DNA of 64,000 nt from Paenibacillus sp. 1781tsa1. GTDB lineage: Bacteria > Bacillota > Bacilli > Paenibacillales > Paenibacillaceae. Below the pieces are notes generated by a model. The model was not told where the DNA came from. It saw nothing but the letters and a program-made list of their open reading frames with translations, and did no database searches. The stretch spans positions 1,054,001 to 1,118,000 of the forward strand of contig NZ_JAMYWY010000001.1 of NCBI RefSeq assembly GCF_024159265.1. The letters are read 5' to 3'. The translations under genes were made by a program, and so were the position numbers. This document shows positions 27,891-37,050 of this stretch, piece after piece. Each line of letters starts with the position of its first letter. The stretch's first letter is position 1.

Positions 27891-27902
27891 GCAAACGTTT
27901 GT
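27891..27902. promoter_or_regulatory. LacI-type operator O2
   Basis: Identical 12-mer GCAAACGTTTGT, 137 bp centre to centre from O1. It lies downstream of the promoter inside the malE leader, as expected for an auxiliary operator. Confidence 0.72.
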
Positions 27903-28003
27903 ACAAAAGTGAACATGGAATGCAAAACCTGACAACATACGCAGACAAAAGGGTGAAAAGCGCGAACATTGTTGGACCAAGCAGAGGGAAGGGGACATTT
28001 TAG

Positions 28004-29290
28004 ATGAGAAAATGGCAAGGGGCAACATTGTCCGTCATGATGGCTTTTACACTGGCTGCGTGCGGGGCTGGAGGCGGAAGTCCATCTCCAACTACGGCAG
28101 GTGAGAATCCGGAGGAAGTGGTAGAGCTGACAGCCGAGAACCTTCAACCGGAAGAAGGGGCAACCCTAGTAATCTGGGAGGACAAAAATCAAAGCAGTTT
28201 TATTGAGCAAAGAGCCAAAAAATTCGAAGAGAAGTATGGGGTAACGGTCAAAATGGAGGAATTACCTCCAACCGATCAGGTAACCAAACTAACGACGGAT
28301 GGCCCGGCGGGTCTCGCCGCGGATGTCGTTGTTTTCCCACATGATAAGATTGGTAGCGCTTCAGAGGCGGGACTTATTCTGCCCAATGACATATTCGAAG
28401 CAGAGACCGTAGAGAACACCAGCGACAATGCACTGAAGGCGGTGACGTTCAAGGATATCTTGTACGGCTATCCGTACAGCGTGGAGACCTATGCTCTCTT
28501 TTACAACAAAGCATTGTATCCAGAAGCTCCGAAAAACTTTGATGAGATTATCAGCTTCGCCAAGACGTTCAATAACGTGAAGTCCAATCAATATGCGCTG
28601 ATGTGGGAATTGCAGCAATTTTACTATAACTATGCATTCCTGGCTTCCCAGGGCGGTTATATTTTTGGGGACAACGGGATGGATAGCGCGGACCTCGGTC
28701 TGAATAACGAAGGAGCCCTGAAGGGTGGACAGTTCTTGCAGAAGCTGAAGTCGGAAGTACTGCCGCTCAAGATGGGTGACGTGAACTATGATATCAAAAA
28801 AGGATTATTCTCCAGCGGCAAGCTGGCTATGGACATTAACGGTCCGTGGACCATTGCCGATTATCGCAATGCCGGTATTGATTTTGGCGTTGCTCCGCTT
28901 CCGGCAATTGATGGCAAACCGATGACCTCCTTCTCAGGTGTTAAAGCCTATTATGTAAATGCATTTACACAATACCCGAATGCGTCGAAGCTTTTGGCAG
29001 CGTTCCTTTCCAATGAAGAGGCTCAGATGGAGAACTTTGATCTAAACGGTACACTCCCTGCGAACAAAAACGTGGCTGCTGATTCGAAGGTGCAGGAGGA
29101 CCCGATCAATAAGGCGTTCCTGGAACAGTTCAACAACTCTACTCCAATGCCTTCGCTTCCTGCCATGGACAGCGTATGGGGACCGATCACGTCTGCGATT
29201 ACAGATATATGGGATACCGATAAGGACGTGAAGGCATCGCTGGACAATGCCGTGAAACAAATCCAGGAAAGCCTTGCTACCGTCCAATAG
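28004..29290 (+). CDS. malE: Maltodextrin ABC transporter, substrate-binding lipoprotein
   Basis: A CUT1-family sugar-binding lipoprotein of 428 residues. The signal peptide ends in LAAC, so the mature protein is lipid-anchored at Cys20. The two-lobe binding domain carries MalE-like segments: LVIWEDKNQSSFIEQRAKKFEEKYG near the N-terminus, DVVVFPHDKIGSASEAGLI, and GKLAMDINGPWTIADYRNAG. These match maltose/maltodextrin-binding proteins (MdxE/MalE). It captures maltodextrins, perhaps cyclodextrins from the nearby CGTase, and hands them to MalFG. First gene of malEFG; AGGGAAGGGGA precedes its ATG. The sugar specificity is inferred. Confidence 0.9.
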   Translation: MRKWQGATLSVMMAFTLAACGAGGGSPSPTTAGENPEEVVELTAENLQPEEGATLVIWEDKNQSSFIEQRAKKFEEKYGVTVKMEELPPTDQVTKLTTDGPAGLAADVVVFPHDKIGSASEAGLILPNDIFEAETVENTSDNALKAVTFKDILYGYPYSVETYALFYNKALYPEAPKNFDEIISFAKTFNNVKSNQYALMWELQQFYYNYAFLASQGGYIFGDNGMDSADLGLNNEGALKGGQFLQKLKSEVLPLKMGDVNYDIKKGLFSSGKLAMDINGPWTIADYRNAGIDFGVAPLPAIDGKPMTSFSGVKAYYVNAFTQYPNASKLLAAFLSNEEAQMENFDLNGTLPANKNVAADSKVQEDPINKAFLEQFNNSTPMPSLPAMDSVWGPITSAITDIWDTDKDVKASLDNAVKQIQESLATVQ

Positions 29291-29344
29291 GGACGAACGA
29301 CAAATGCAAAGATATGCATACAAGAGGCGGGGAGGAGAGAGCAA

Positions 29345-30700
29345 ATGCAACAGCAGCATGTCCCGGTGCCCGTTGGACCGAACAGGGAAAGACAACACCG
29401 GATGACAGCGGCTATATGTTCCATCATACTGCAAGGTCTTGGACAGCTGTACAATCGACAGTGGATTAAGGGAATTTGTCTATTGTTACTGGAGGGAGCA
29501 GGGCTTGCGTACCTGCTTCCTCGTCTGTCACAGGCTGTATGGGGCATATGGACACTGGGGGAAAATACACAGCGTTTTGTCAAAGTGAATGGGTCCACCG
29601 TACTTCAAAGGGGAGACCATTCCATCTTTTTACTGTTGGATGGCATTATCGTACTACTGGTGTTTTTTGTGTTCATTCTGATCTACATCCTGAATATTCG
29701 GGATGCTTACGTTACGGGAGTCGCCAGGGAGGAAGGGAAGAAGACCCTGGGGGCAGCGGCTTCGCTTCGAAACATGATGGACAAAAACTTTCCCTACCTG
29801 TTTCTGTCCATTCCGGCACTGGGCATTCTTTTCTTCACCGTTATGCCCATTCTATTTACGATCACGATTGCATTTACCAACTACTCGGCCCCGGATCATA
29901 TTCCGCCGGCCAAACTCGTGGACTGGGTGGGCTTCAAGACGTTCAGTGATCTGATTCAGTTGAAGTCCTGGAGCCAGACATTCTACGGCGTGCTGACCTG
30001 GACGGTCATCTGGGCCATTCTGGCGACAGTCACCACCTATTTTGGCGGTGTGCTTGTGGCACTATTGATAGAACAGCGGGGCATACGCTTCAAGAAGTTG
30101 TGGCGTACGATTTTTATCCTGCCTTATGCGATTCCGCAGATCATTTCTTTGCTGCTCATGCGTAATCTGTTTAATGGCCAGTTTGGACCAATCAATACCT
30201 ACATGAGAGCGTTTGGGCTGGAGGGATTGCCCTGGCTGACAGATCCGTTCTGGGCCAAAGTCACCGTCATTGTTGTCAACATGTGGATTGGTATTCCCGT
30301 CAGTATGGTACTGATTCTGGGTGTATTGACAGCCATCCCTCGTGATCTCTACGAGGCTGCCGAAGTGGATGGAGCATCCGCATTTCAGAAATTCCGAATT
30401 ATTACGATGCCGTTCATTCTTTTTGCGACAACTCCGGTACTTATCATGCAGTTCGCCGGAAACTTCAACAACTTCAATGTCATCTTCCTGCTGACGAACG
30501 GAAATCCGCTACGCGGAGATTATCAGTACGCAGGGGCGACGGACCTGTTGGTCACCTGGCTCTACAAGCTCACGCTCGACAATAACAAGTTCAATATGGC
30601 TTCAGCGGTAGGGATTATTATCTTCCTCATCATCGCTTCATTCTCCATCTGGAACTTCCGCCGCTCCAAATCATTCAAGGAGGAGGACATGATTCAATGA
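29345..30700 (+). CDS. malF: Maltodextrin ABC transporter permease MalF
   Basis: A permease of 451 residues. An extended N-terminal part (1-140) has a GLGQLYNRQW membrane segment seen in Gram-positive MalF/MdxF proteins. The binding-protein-dependent transport domain follows, with the EAA loop EAAEVDGASAFQKFRIITMPFI (about 339-360) that contacts the ATPase. It pairs with MalG, whose start overlaps its stop by 4 bp. No ATPase gene is present, so a shared MsmX-type ATPase encoded elsewhere must energise the transporter (known for this family). GGAGGAGAG precedes the ATG. Confidence 0.92.
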   Translation: MQQQHVPVPVGPNRERQHRMTAAICSIILQGLGQLYNRQWIKGICLLLLEGAGLAYLLPRLSQAVWGIWTLGENTQRFVKVNGSTVLQRGDHSIFLLLDGIIVLLVFFVFILIYILNIRDAYVTGVAREEGKKTLGAAASLRNMMDKNFPYLFLSIPALGILFFTVMPILFTITIAFTNYSAPDHIPPAKLVDWVGFKTFSDLIQLKSWSQTFYGVLTWTVIWAILATVTTYFGGVLVALLIEQRGIRFKKLWRTIFILPYAIPQIISLLLMRNLFNGQFGPINTYMRAFGLEGLPWLTDPFWAKVTVIVVNMWIGIPVSMVLILGVLTAIPRDLYEAAEVDGASAFQKFRIITMPFILFATTPVLIMQFAGNFNNFNVIFLLTNGNPLRGDYQYAGATDLLVTWLYKLTLDNNKFNMASAVGIIIFLIIASFSIWNFRRSKSFKEEDMIQ

Positions 30701-31533
30701 AGACACGTAATAATCCGCTGCGTCTGGCCCTGAGTTATGTGTTATTGGTGATTATCGCTATTGTCTCCATCTACCCGGTACTCTGGATCTTTCTCTCTTC
30801 CCTGAGACCTGGTGCGGCATTGTTCAGTGAACGATTGTGGCCCGAAGCATTCACGCTTACCCATTACGGGGAACTGTTCAATAACCCGTCCTTTATGTAC
30901 GGCAGATGGTATATGAATACGCTGAAAATCGCCTTTTTCACGATGATCTTCTCCACGTTGATGGTGACACTCGGGATGTACGCACTGTCCCGCTTCCGCT
31001 TCCGTGGACGTAAAACCATTCTCTCCACCATGCTGATTCTTGGCATGTTCCCAAGCTTTATGAGCATGATTGCGATCTATATCATTTTGCTGCAAGTTAA
31101 ATTGCTCGACACCCACGCTGCGCTTATCCTGGTCTATTCTTCAGGAGCGGTGCTGGGCGGCTTTATCGTCAAAGGTTTCTTTGATACCATCCCGCGCAGT
31201 TTGGATGAAGCTGCTCGCATGGATGGTGCGAGTCACCTGCGGGTATTTACCAGCATCATCCTGCCCTTATCCAAGCCAATGCTGACCTATGTGGCACTAA
31301 CCAGTTTTACTGGTGCGTGGATGGACTTTATCTTCGCCCGGCTGGTATTGCGGACGAAGGAAAACTGGACGCTGGCGGTGGGCATGTGGGATCTGGTCAA
31401 CCGTTATCAAGACAGTAACTTTACGATGTTTGCTGCGGGGGCGGTACTGATCGCCATTCCAATCACCCTGCTGTTTGTTTTCCTGCAGCGATTCCTTGTT
31501 CAAGGGCTGACGGCAGGCGCTTCCAAAGGTTAA
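30697..31533 (+). CDS. malG: Maltodextrin ABC transporter permease MalG
   Basis: A permease of 278 residues with six predicted membrane segments and the EAA loop DEAARMDGASHLRVFTSIILPLSKPML (about 170-196). It forms the heterodimeric channel with MalF. The ATGA overlap with malF shows translational coupling. The C-terminus (FLQRFLVQGLTAGASKG) is the usual MalG ending. A 15-bp perfect stem-loop lies 48 bp after the stop. Confidence 0.93.
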   Translation: MKTRNNPLRLALSYVLLVIIAIVSIYPVLWIFLSSLRPGAALFSERLWPEAFTLTHYGELFNNPSFMYGRWYMNTLKIAFFTMIFSTLMVTLGMYALSRFRFRGRKTILSTMLILGMFPSFMSMIAIYIILLQVKLLDTHAALILVYSSGAVLGGFIVKGFFDTIPRSLDEAARMDGASHLRVFTSIILPLSKPMLTYVALTSFTGAWMDFIFARLVLRTKENWTLAVGMWDLVNRYQDSNFTMFAAGAVLIAIPITLLFVFLQRFLVQGLTAGASKG

Positions 31534-31581
31534 TTCTGTGCCATAACAACATAGTCAGCCGCGATATCTGCGGCACATCCC

Positions 31582-31643
31582 AACCAGGCACTTCCGTAAT
31601 GTCATGTCTTTGTCGAGTGACAGAACTGCGGAAGTGCCTGGTT
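31582..31643. other. Long perfect stem-loop after malG
   Basis: Fifteen bases (AACCAGGCACTTCCG) are perfectly inverted 32 nt later; an inner TGTCA/TGACA stem sits in the loop. No T run follows on either strand, so it is not a standard terminator. It may protect the 3' end of malEFG mRNA. Confidence 0.7.
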
Positions 31644-31683
31644 CCGTATGGGCTTGAATGATGATAAGGGAGGAACGTGATGT

Positions 31684-32970
31684 ATGGGCATGAACCCGTC
31701 CAGTGAGCCCGAGATGATGGGATATAAAAGTGGACAAGCTGCATTGCAAAATGCTAAGACCCCGCGAACACTTTGGCGTAATGTTACCTTTCGCAGGATA
31801 TTGTACGGCTATGGCATCTCGGTCTTTGGAGATTGCTTCAATGGGATTGCGATCAGTCTGTGGGTGTTACAGACCACAGGGAGTGCAAAGAGCATGGCGG
31901 CCGTACAGATCTGTAATATGGTCGTCAGTTTTTTATTTGGATCGGTGGCGGGTACGGTTGCAGATCGATTGGATCGCAGGAAGCTGATGCTGACCTCGGA
32001 TGTTTTCCGCGGCGTAATGGCTGTGCTGATTGCGATTAGCTTATTCGGTTGGCATGCACCCTTCCCAGTGGTGCTCTTGTTACTCTCGCTGTCCATGTTT
32101 TCAAGCCTGTTTCAGGCCCCTGCATTCCACGCCTCTGTAGCAAGTATGGTTGGCAGAGAACATATTCAACAAGCCACCGGAACCATTCATATGGTGGATA
32201 ATCTTGCCCGAATCAGCGGACTAGCCGCTGCGGGAGTGGCTGTGGCTGCATTTGGAGGATTCGTCGCCATATTAATTACGGGGGCAACCTTTCTGTTGTC
32301 CGCAGTCTGTGTGCTGATGGCGGGCCGCTTTCCTGAGGTACAGCGATCTGTTAGTCAGCAGACCACGTTTGTTCAGGAATGGCGCAGTTCGTTTGGCTAC
32401 ATCTATCGGAATCGTCTGATTCGATCCATCGTATTGCTCAATCCGGTGTTAATCTTGTTTTTCATATCGGCCATGATGCTGGTTCAAGTGATGGCAGTTA
32501 AGGTGTGGGAGGCGAATCCGGTACAGTTTGGATTAATTGAAACCTGTATTCCGCTTGGATATATGATTGGCTCTGCACTGCTGATTGCTTCGGGGAAACG
32601 ATTGAAGAGAAGGGGGAGATGGGTATTTATCGGTCTGATTGTACTAGGCCCACTCTATATTTTTTTAGCGAATGTATCCTCGCCAATCATGGCGTTGCCT
32701 TTAATCGTGGGCGGAGGTGCGATGTTCGCCTGCTGTACGATGCTCACCCAGATTATGCTGAGGACAGCCGTTCCAGACGAGCTGCAAGGAAGGGTCTATG
32801 GTGTCGTTGGAACAATCACCAGTACAGCGCCTATTCTGGGATTGACTGTTGTCTCGGTATTGGCAGATCAGTGGGGGGCAGCTTCTGTGCTGCAAGGCGT
32901 GGGCATACTGCTGCTGGCGACAGGTGTTCTGGCCGCTACAACCTTGAAGGCGATCCGAACCTATCAATGA
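31684..32970 (+). CDS. MFS transporter (EntS/MFS_3-like)
   Basis: A 12-span major facilitator protein of 428 residues of the EntS-like MFS_3 kind (FGDCFNGIAISLWVLQTTGSAKSMA in TM1-2, ADRLDRRKLMLTSD in loop 2-3, and VPDELQGRVYGVVGTI late). Relatives export antibiotics or siderophores, and the substrate here is not known. The start at 31684 follows GGGAGGAACG. It is separated from malG by the 31582 stem-loop, so co-transcription is uncertain. It is convergent with the CGTase gene. Confidence 0.88.
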   Translation: MGMNPSSEPEMMGYKSGQAALQNAKTPRTLWRNVTFRRILYGYGISVFGDCFNGIAISLWVLQTTGSAKSMAAVQICNMVVSFLFGSVAGTVADRLDRRKLMLTSDVFRGVMAVLIAISLFGWHAPFPVVLLLLSLSMFSSLFQAPAFHASVASMVGREHIQQATGTIHMVDNLARISGLAAAGVAVAAFGGFVAILITGATFLLSAVCVLMAGRFPEVQRSVSQQTTFVQEWRSSFGYIYRNRLIRSIVLLNPVLILFFISAMMLVQVMAVKVWEANPVQFGLIETCIPLGYMIGSALLIASGKRLKRRGRWVFIGLIVLGPLYIFLANVSSPIMALPLIVGGGAMFACCTMLTQIMLRTAVPDELQGRVYGVVGTITSTAPILGLTVVSVLADQWGAASVLQGVGILLLATGVLAATTLKAIRTYQ

Positions 32971-33005
32971 CATTAAGCAATCCAAGCAGCCTGGCAAGGT
33001 ACAGC

Positions 33006-33050
33006 AAAACCCGGAGCACACGCTGTGTTAGCGTAACTACTCCGGGTTAA
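33006..33050 (-). terminator. Terminator of the CGTase gene (minus strand)
   Basis: AACCCGGAG/CTCCGGGTT stem with an inner CGCT/AGCG pairing. In the minus direction it is followed by TTTTGC. It may also stop the convergent MFS transcript. Confidence 0.7.
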
Positions 33051-33067
33051 CTTGTGGACAGAATATT

Positions 33068-35224
33068 CTATTGCCAGTTTACATTTACAGTCACTGTACC
33101 GCTGGTTGGTGTGGTGAACGTGTGGTTGGAACCACCTTCCCACGTAATGGTTGCCCCATTTTTCTTGAAGAATTTGAACTCCAGTTGTTTTCCAGCGGGC
33201 ACGCTCACATCATAGTACCAAGTTGGGTAGGCATGGATAACTTGATTGAATGCAGGTCCAATAGCTGTTGTGCCCGTACTCCAGTTGCCGAGTTCTGCCA
33301 CATTACCTGTCAGATAGATGTTCTGACCCAGTGTGGTGGAAGCGTTGTTAATGACGAATCGTACAGTGACCTGATCACCCGTAAGGATGGTGAAGTTGTT
33401 ATACGCATTGCTGTTGACGCCATTCGTAGCTACTTTTACAGCATAATTGCCTGCAGCAACAGCTGGGATCGTCACTTTGATCTGTGTATCTTCCCAGGAT
33501 GTAATGGCTGCACCAGTAACAGCTGTTGTACCGAAGTATACGGTACCTTTGGTGGAGCCAAATCCACGTCCGCTAATGGTAACAACATTACCCGGTTTGC
33601 CCATCACCGGACCTACATGTCCAATCGTTGGTGTTGTTTCGCTTGTTGTATACTGCCAGACCGCGGTTGCTCCGGCTGCCAGGGTGAATGAAGAGATGGT
33701 ACCATTGGTGGAAGTGATGTTATTACCGTTCAGTGCGCCAACAAGTACATCGGTGTAGTTGCCTGTTGGCAGTGAAGTGCTTAGATTGGCAATGCTCGCT
33801 GGTGTGGAGAGATTACGGTTCACCGCAACAACAGCTACACTTTTACCGAATTTGCGCTCATAGATATACACATCATTATTGATCCAGCGTTGCTGCGTGG
33901 AGCCGTAGGCAATGGCCGGATTGGATTTGCGAAGAGGGGCCAGCTTGCTGATCACGTTAAAGGCCGTTGTTGTTTTGGAGAAAGAAGGCATTTTGGCCCG
34001 ATTATCGGGGTCCCCGTTACCTGTCAGATACTGTTCGGTACCATAATAGATGGCAGGTACGCCGCGTGAAGTCAGCGTGAAGGCCAGCGCCTGTTCCAGA
34101 CGACGGTTATTCACAGCACTTGTTTTGAAGCGATCCATATCATGGTTGTCAATAAACGTAACTTGGTCATTCACCTGATTGTAATCTGCCGCTGTGCCTG
34201 TAATCATCGAATCGAGCGCATACATGTTGGATGTGTTATCCCGGAAGACGTTACGTACGGCAGAGTTAAAGCGGAAATCAAGCAGGCTCATCCCGGATTC
34301 GTTGGCAAATTCCGTGTTATCCGCATCAGATGCAGCAGATCCCAGGAACCATTCACCGAAGGTGAATACAGGTTTATGTGCATAGATGGAGGACATCCAG
34401 CTCTTTTGCCAGCCGAGAGGCATATGTTTCACTGCATCCACGCGAATACCGTCCACGCCCATATCGAGCCATAGCTTGATCGCATCTTTGAAATATTGGT
34501 CAATGGTACTGTTATTGTGATTCAAGTCAGCCAGGTCATAGAGGTTTTTATAGATACCATTCTCCAGGGAGGAAAAATCGGAGCCGCCGTTGTGATGGAA
34601 ATATCCATTTGTATCATTTGTGTATCCGCCAACAAGATTACCATTATCGTACAACTTGCCATTCTCAGCAAAGGACGTATCGGTTTCCATGGCTGGAGAC
34701 GTATGGTTCGGTGCAAAGTCAATTACGATCTTGATGCCTTTGGCATGAGCGGTTGTAATCAGATTTTGAAAGTCAGCCATCGTTCCAAAATACGGATTGG
34801 TCTTCTTGAAATCACGTGCCCAGTAGCCATGATACGCTGTGTTGATTACGCCGCCATAATTGATCGTGGCGAAGATATTCTCAACCGGCTGGGAAATCCA
34901 CAATGCCGTAACGCCCAGATCACTGAAATAGTTATCGTTGATTTTGTTGATGAGGCCCTGCCAGTCGCCTCCGCAATACAACTTAAGGTTACTACAAGTG
35001 GCATCGTAGGCAGCTCCGGTGGGATTGTTGGAAGGATTGCCGTCCAGGAAGCGGTCGGTAAAGATCTGATAGATGACGTCTGTACTAAAGTTCTGCTTGT
35101 TGGTAACTGCGGTATCCGCATCGGCATAGATCGCGGAAGCAGGCAGATAGGGGAGTGCGCCTCCTGCAAGTAAACTGAGTGTCAGAGTTGTGCTGAGGAG
35201 TACGCGTTTGGCCATTTGAAACAT
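33068..35224 (-). CDS. cgt: Secreted cyclomaltodextrin glucanotransferase (CGTase)
   Basis: A secreted GH13 enzyme of 718 residues that turns starch into cyclodextrins. It has a signal peptide (about 1-34), A/B/C domains, a TIG/IPT domain D (about 530-615, [26 protein letters not shown]) and a C-terminal CBM20 starch-binding domain E (about 618-718). Catalytic residues are Asp263 (IRVDAVKH), Glu291 (TFGEWF) and Asp362 (IDNHD), equal to Asp229, Glu257 and Asp328 of B. circulans CGTase. Tyr229 occupies the central position 195 ([10 protein letters not shown]), which separates cyclising CGTases from amylases. The start at 35224 follows AGAAGGGTGG; the frame extends upstream without homology. The promoter is at 35443-35471. 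Confidence 0.97.
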   Translation of the reverse strand: MFQMAKRVLLSTTLTLSLLAGGALPYLPASAIYADADTAVTNKQNFSTDVIYQIFTDRFLDGNPSNNPTGAAYDATCSNLKLYCGGDWQGLINKINDNYFSDLGVTALWISQPVENIFATINYGGVINTAYHGYWARDFKKTNPYFGTMADFQNLITTAHAKGIKIVIDFAPNHTSPAMETDTSFAENGKLYDNGNLVGGYTNDTNGYFHHNGGSDFSSLENGIYKNLYDLADLNHNNSTIDQYFKDAIKLWLDMGVDGIRVDAVKHMPLGWQKSWMSSIYAHKPVFTFGEWFLGSAASDADNTEFANESGMSLLDFRFNSAVRNVFRDNTSNMYALDSMITGTAADYNQVNDQVTFIDNHDMDRFKTSAVNNRRLEQALAFTLTSRGVPAIYYGTEQYLTGNGDPDNRAKMPSFSKTTTAFNVISKLAPLRKSNPAIAYGSTQQRWINNDVYIYERKFGKSVAVVAVNRNLSTPASIANLSTSLPTGNYTDVLVGALNGNNITSTNGTISSFTLAAGATAVWQYTTSETTPTIGHVGPVMGKPGNVVTISGRGFGSTKGTVYFGTTAVTGAAITSWEDTQIKVTIPAVAAGNYAVKVATNGVNSNAYNNFTILTGDQVTVRFVINNASTTLGQNIYLTGNVAELGNWSTGTTAIGPAFNQVIHAYPTWYYDVSVPAGKQLEFKFFKKNGATITWEGGSNHTFTTPTSGTVTVNVNWQ

Positions 35225-35351
35225 AGTAATCCACCCTTCTCGTGAATGTAGTAGTTTAAATAAACAACCAACCTGGCTCTTGAATAATAGCGCTTTCAAT
35301 ACAACGGAATGATACGCAGTGGATTGAAGACTTCCCTCCTTTTGACACGCC

Positions 35352-35390
35352 AACAACCCCGGCATCTCCTTCGGGAGTTACCGGGGTTGT
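35352..35390 (-). promoter_or_regulatory. Stable leader hairpin in the CGTase 5' UTR
   Basis: ACAACCCCGG pairs with CCGGGGTTGT around an inner CTCC/GGAG stem. It lies in the roughly 200-nt leader between promoter and start, without a T run, so it is more likely an mRNA stabiliser than a terminator. Confidence 0.55.
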
Positions 35391-35442
35391 CCTAAACCGC
35401 TCTGGTTTAAAAGCATGGCCCTCGAGTTATGATCACAACGTT

Positions 35443-35471
35443 ATCGTAAGAAATATTGGATCTTATGTCAA
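35443..35471 (-). promoter_or_regulatory. CGTase promoter (sigma-A type)
   Basis: On the minus strand: TTGACA (35471-35466), 17-nt spacer, TACGAT (35448-35443). The spacing is optimal and it is the best -35/-10 pair in the gap. Transcription would begin near 35436. Confidence 0.7.
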
Positions 35472-35596
35472 TAACTTTTTTGAGAGCATTTATTTTCTAT
35501 TTTTATGTTTACAAAAGCACGTTCGCGCATTAAACTATTCGCAGATTCACAATATAAGGGCTATGTATCCCGGGACACTTATGTGTGTTCTGGGAC

Positions 35597-35635
35597 AACC
35601 CCGTCTCTTCTGAGGCGGGGTTATTTGTATTATGC
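35597..35635 (+). promoter_or_regulatory. Stem-loop upstream of the esterase gene
   Basis: AACCCCGTCTC-TTCT-GAGGCGGGGTT, then ATTTGTATT. On the plus strand it could work as a weak terminator or attenuator ahead of the esterase/BtrH/ligase operon. Confidence 0.45.
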
Positions 35636-35670
35636 AGTCGAATCGGGAGAAGAGAGGCGGTTGATGATCG

Positions 35671-37050
35671 TTGAGTACCCATTCTGTCATCGAATGTTTG
35701 GAAGGCATTCAGGCGTCACGGCTGGGCAATATCCGCAACATTTTTGTGTATCTCCCGCCCGGTTACCATGAGCAGACAGCTCGGCATTATCCAGTTCTGT
35801 ACGTTCATGCAGGGCAGCGGGCTTTTGGTCCATCCGGGCCAGGCAATGAAACATGGAATATGGATCAGGCAGCAGACGGTCTTATTTCTTCCGGGCAGAT
35901 TGAATCACTGATAATTGTCGGCATTACGCATGTCCGTCCAGTCACACACAACGAATTCTATCACTTCATCGCACCAGAGAGAGAGGCCGTGAGTGTGGGT
36001 TGCTCAGGCATCGCCTATGAGCATTTTATTATTCATGAACTCAAGCCGATCATCGATCATCGGTACCGGACGTTGCCGGACAAGTCCAATACAGGGCTAT
36101 TGGGTTCATCTGCCGCGGCACTTTGTACGTTGCACATGGGGATGCGAAATCCGGATGTTTTCGGAAAACTGATCATGATGTCGCCATTCTATGTGGATGT
36201 GCAGCTGGACGAAACATCGGAAAGCGGGCTGTTGGAAGAAAACATGTATCGCTTGCCAGAAGAGGTACCCGACGTTCGGATGTGGATGGATATTGGAGAC
36301 ACGGAAGGTCTGTTTCTGCCTTCCCAGGTCAGAAGGGTAGCTCATCAATTACTTGAACGCGGAGTCAGATCGGATGAGGAATTGGCATTTCTGGAACAGC
36401 CGGGTGCCTGTCATCAGGAAGGTGACTGGGGAGCACGCGTTCATCTCCCGTTACTATACATGTTCGGCCACGTTGGTAAACCCACCTCGCTCAAACTGCT
36501 TGGCAGGGATGACATCGGACTACAGGGTGGAATGACCGTGTGTATCAATGCACAAATGCACTACGAGAGCGGATGGGTTCAGAGTCTGTTGGGTGGGACT
36601 TATACGTCAAGTGACCCGGATGTAATCCAGGTTCGTTCGAGTGGAGAACTGGTGCCTGTCGGTATTGGAAGTGCATCCATCACGCTGACTATGGGGGGAC
36701 TGTCTGCTACACGCATCTACACTGTCGTTCCTGAATTGTCCACTCATGTGGAGGTCTGTATTCATGCAGAGGTAGCCTCGGAGGAAGGGCAGGAGGAAAC
36801 GATATATGGTGGGATGGGCATGAAGCTTGTCCGTTCCGGTATAGGTCGATATGAAGGTTGTTACCGAGTTCCGCGTGATAGTGGATTTTCCTTCCGGTTT
36901 ACTCGCGGTTTCCGTCGTTTCGAGACCGATGTGGATGGCAAACCTGTTGCCAATCGGGTATTTCGAGCGACAGATGATATGTCTGTGCATTATCTAATCC
37001 AATCCTGGGGCAGTACGTCGGCCAAAACGGGAACAGGAGGCCCAAAATGA
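35671..37050 (+). CDS. Alpha/beta-hydrolase esterase with Ig-like and C-terminal beta module
   Basis: A 459-residue esterase of the Fes/IroE/PF00756 kind without a signal peptide. The hydrolase domain covers 1-270 (YLPPGYHEQTARHYPVLYVHAG). The nucleophile is Ser147 in GSSAA. The late His is probably in the ACHQEGDW segment (about 250). A bacterial Ig-like (Big_2) segment covers about 280-360. The C-terminal 90 residues (FRFTRGFRRFETDVDGKPVANRVF) resemble the starch-binding-like module attached to some esterases. It starts at TTG 35671; no ATG fits the frame. Its stop overlaps the next gene by 4 bp, and it opens a three-gene operon. It could release or recycle an acyl product. Substrate unknown. 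Confidence 0.75.
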   Translation: MSTHSVIECLEGIQASRLGNIRNIFVYLPPGYHEQTARHYPVLYVHAGQRAFGPSGPGNETWNMDQAADGLISSGQIESLIIVGITHVRPVTHNEFYHFIAPEREAVSVGCSGIAYEHFIIHELKPIIDHRYRTLPDKSNTGLLGSSAAALCTLHMGMRNPDVFGKLIMMSPFYVDVQLDETSESGLLEENMYRLPEEVPDVRMWMDIGDTEGLFLPSQVRRVAHQLLERGVRSDEELAFLEQPGACHQEGDWGARVHLPLLYMFGHVGKPTSLKLLGRDDIGLQGGMTVCINAQMHYESGWVQSLLGGTYTSSDPDVIQVRSSGELVPVGIGSASITLTMGGLSATRIYTVVPELSTHVEVCIHAEVASEEGQEETIYGGMGMKLVRSGIGRYEGCYRVPRDSGFSFRFTRGFRRFETDVDGKPVANRVFRATDDMSVHYLIQSWGSTSAKTGTGGPK

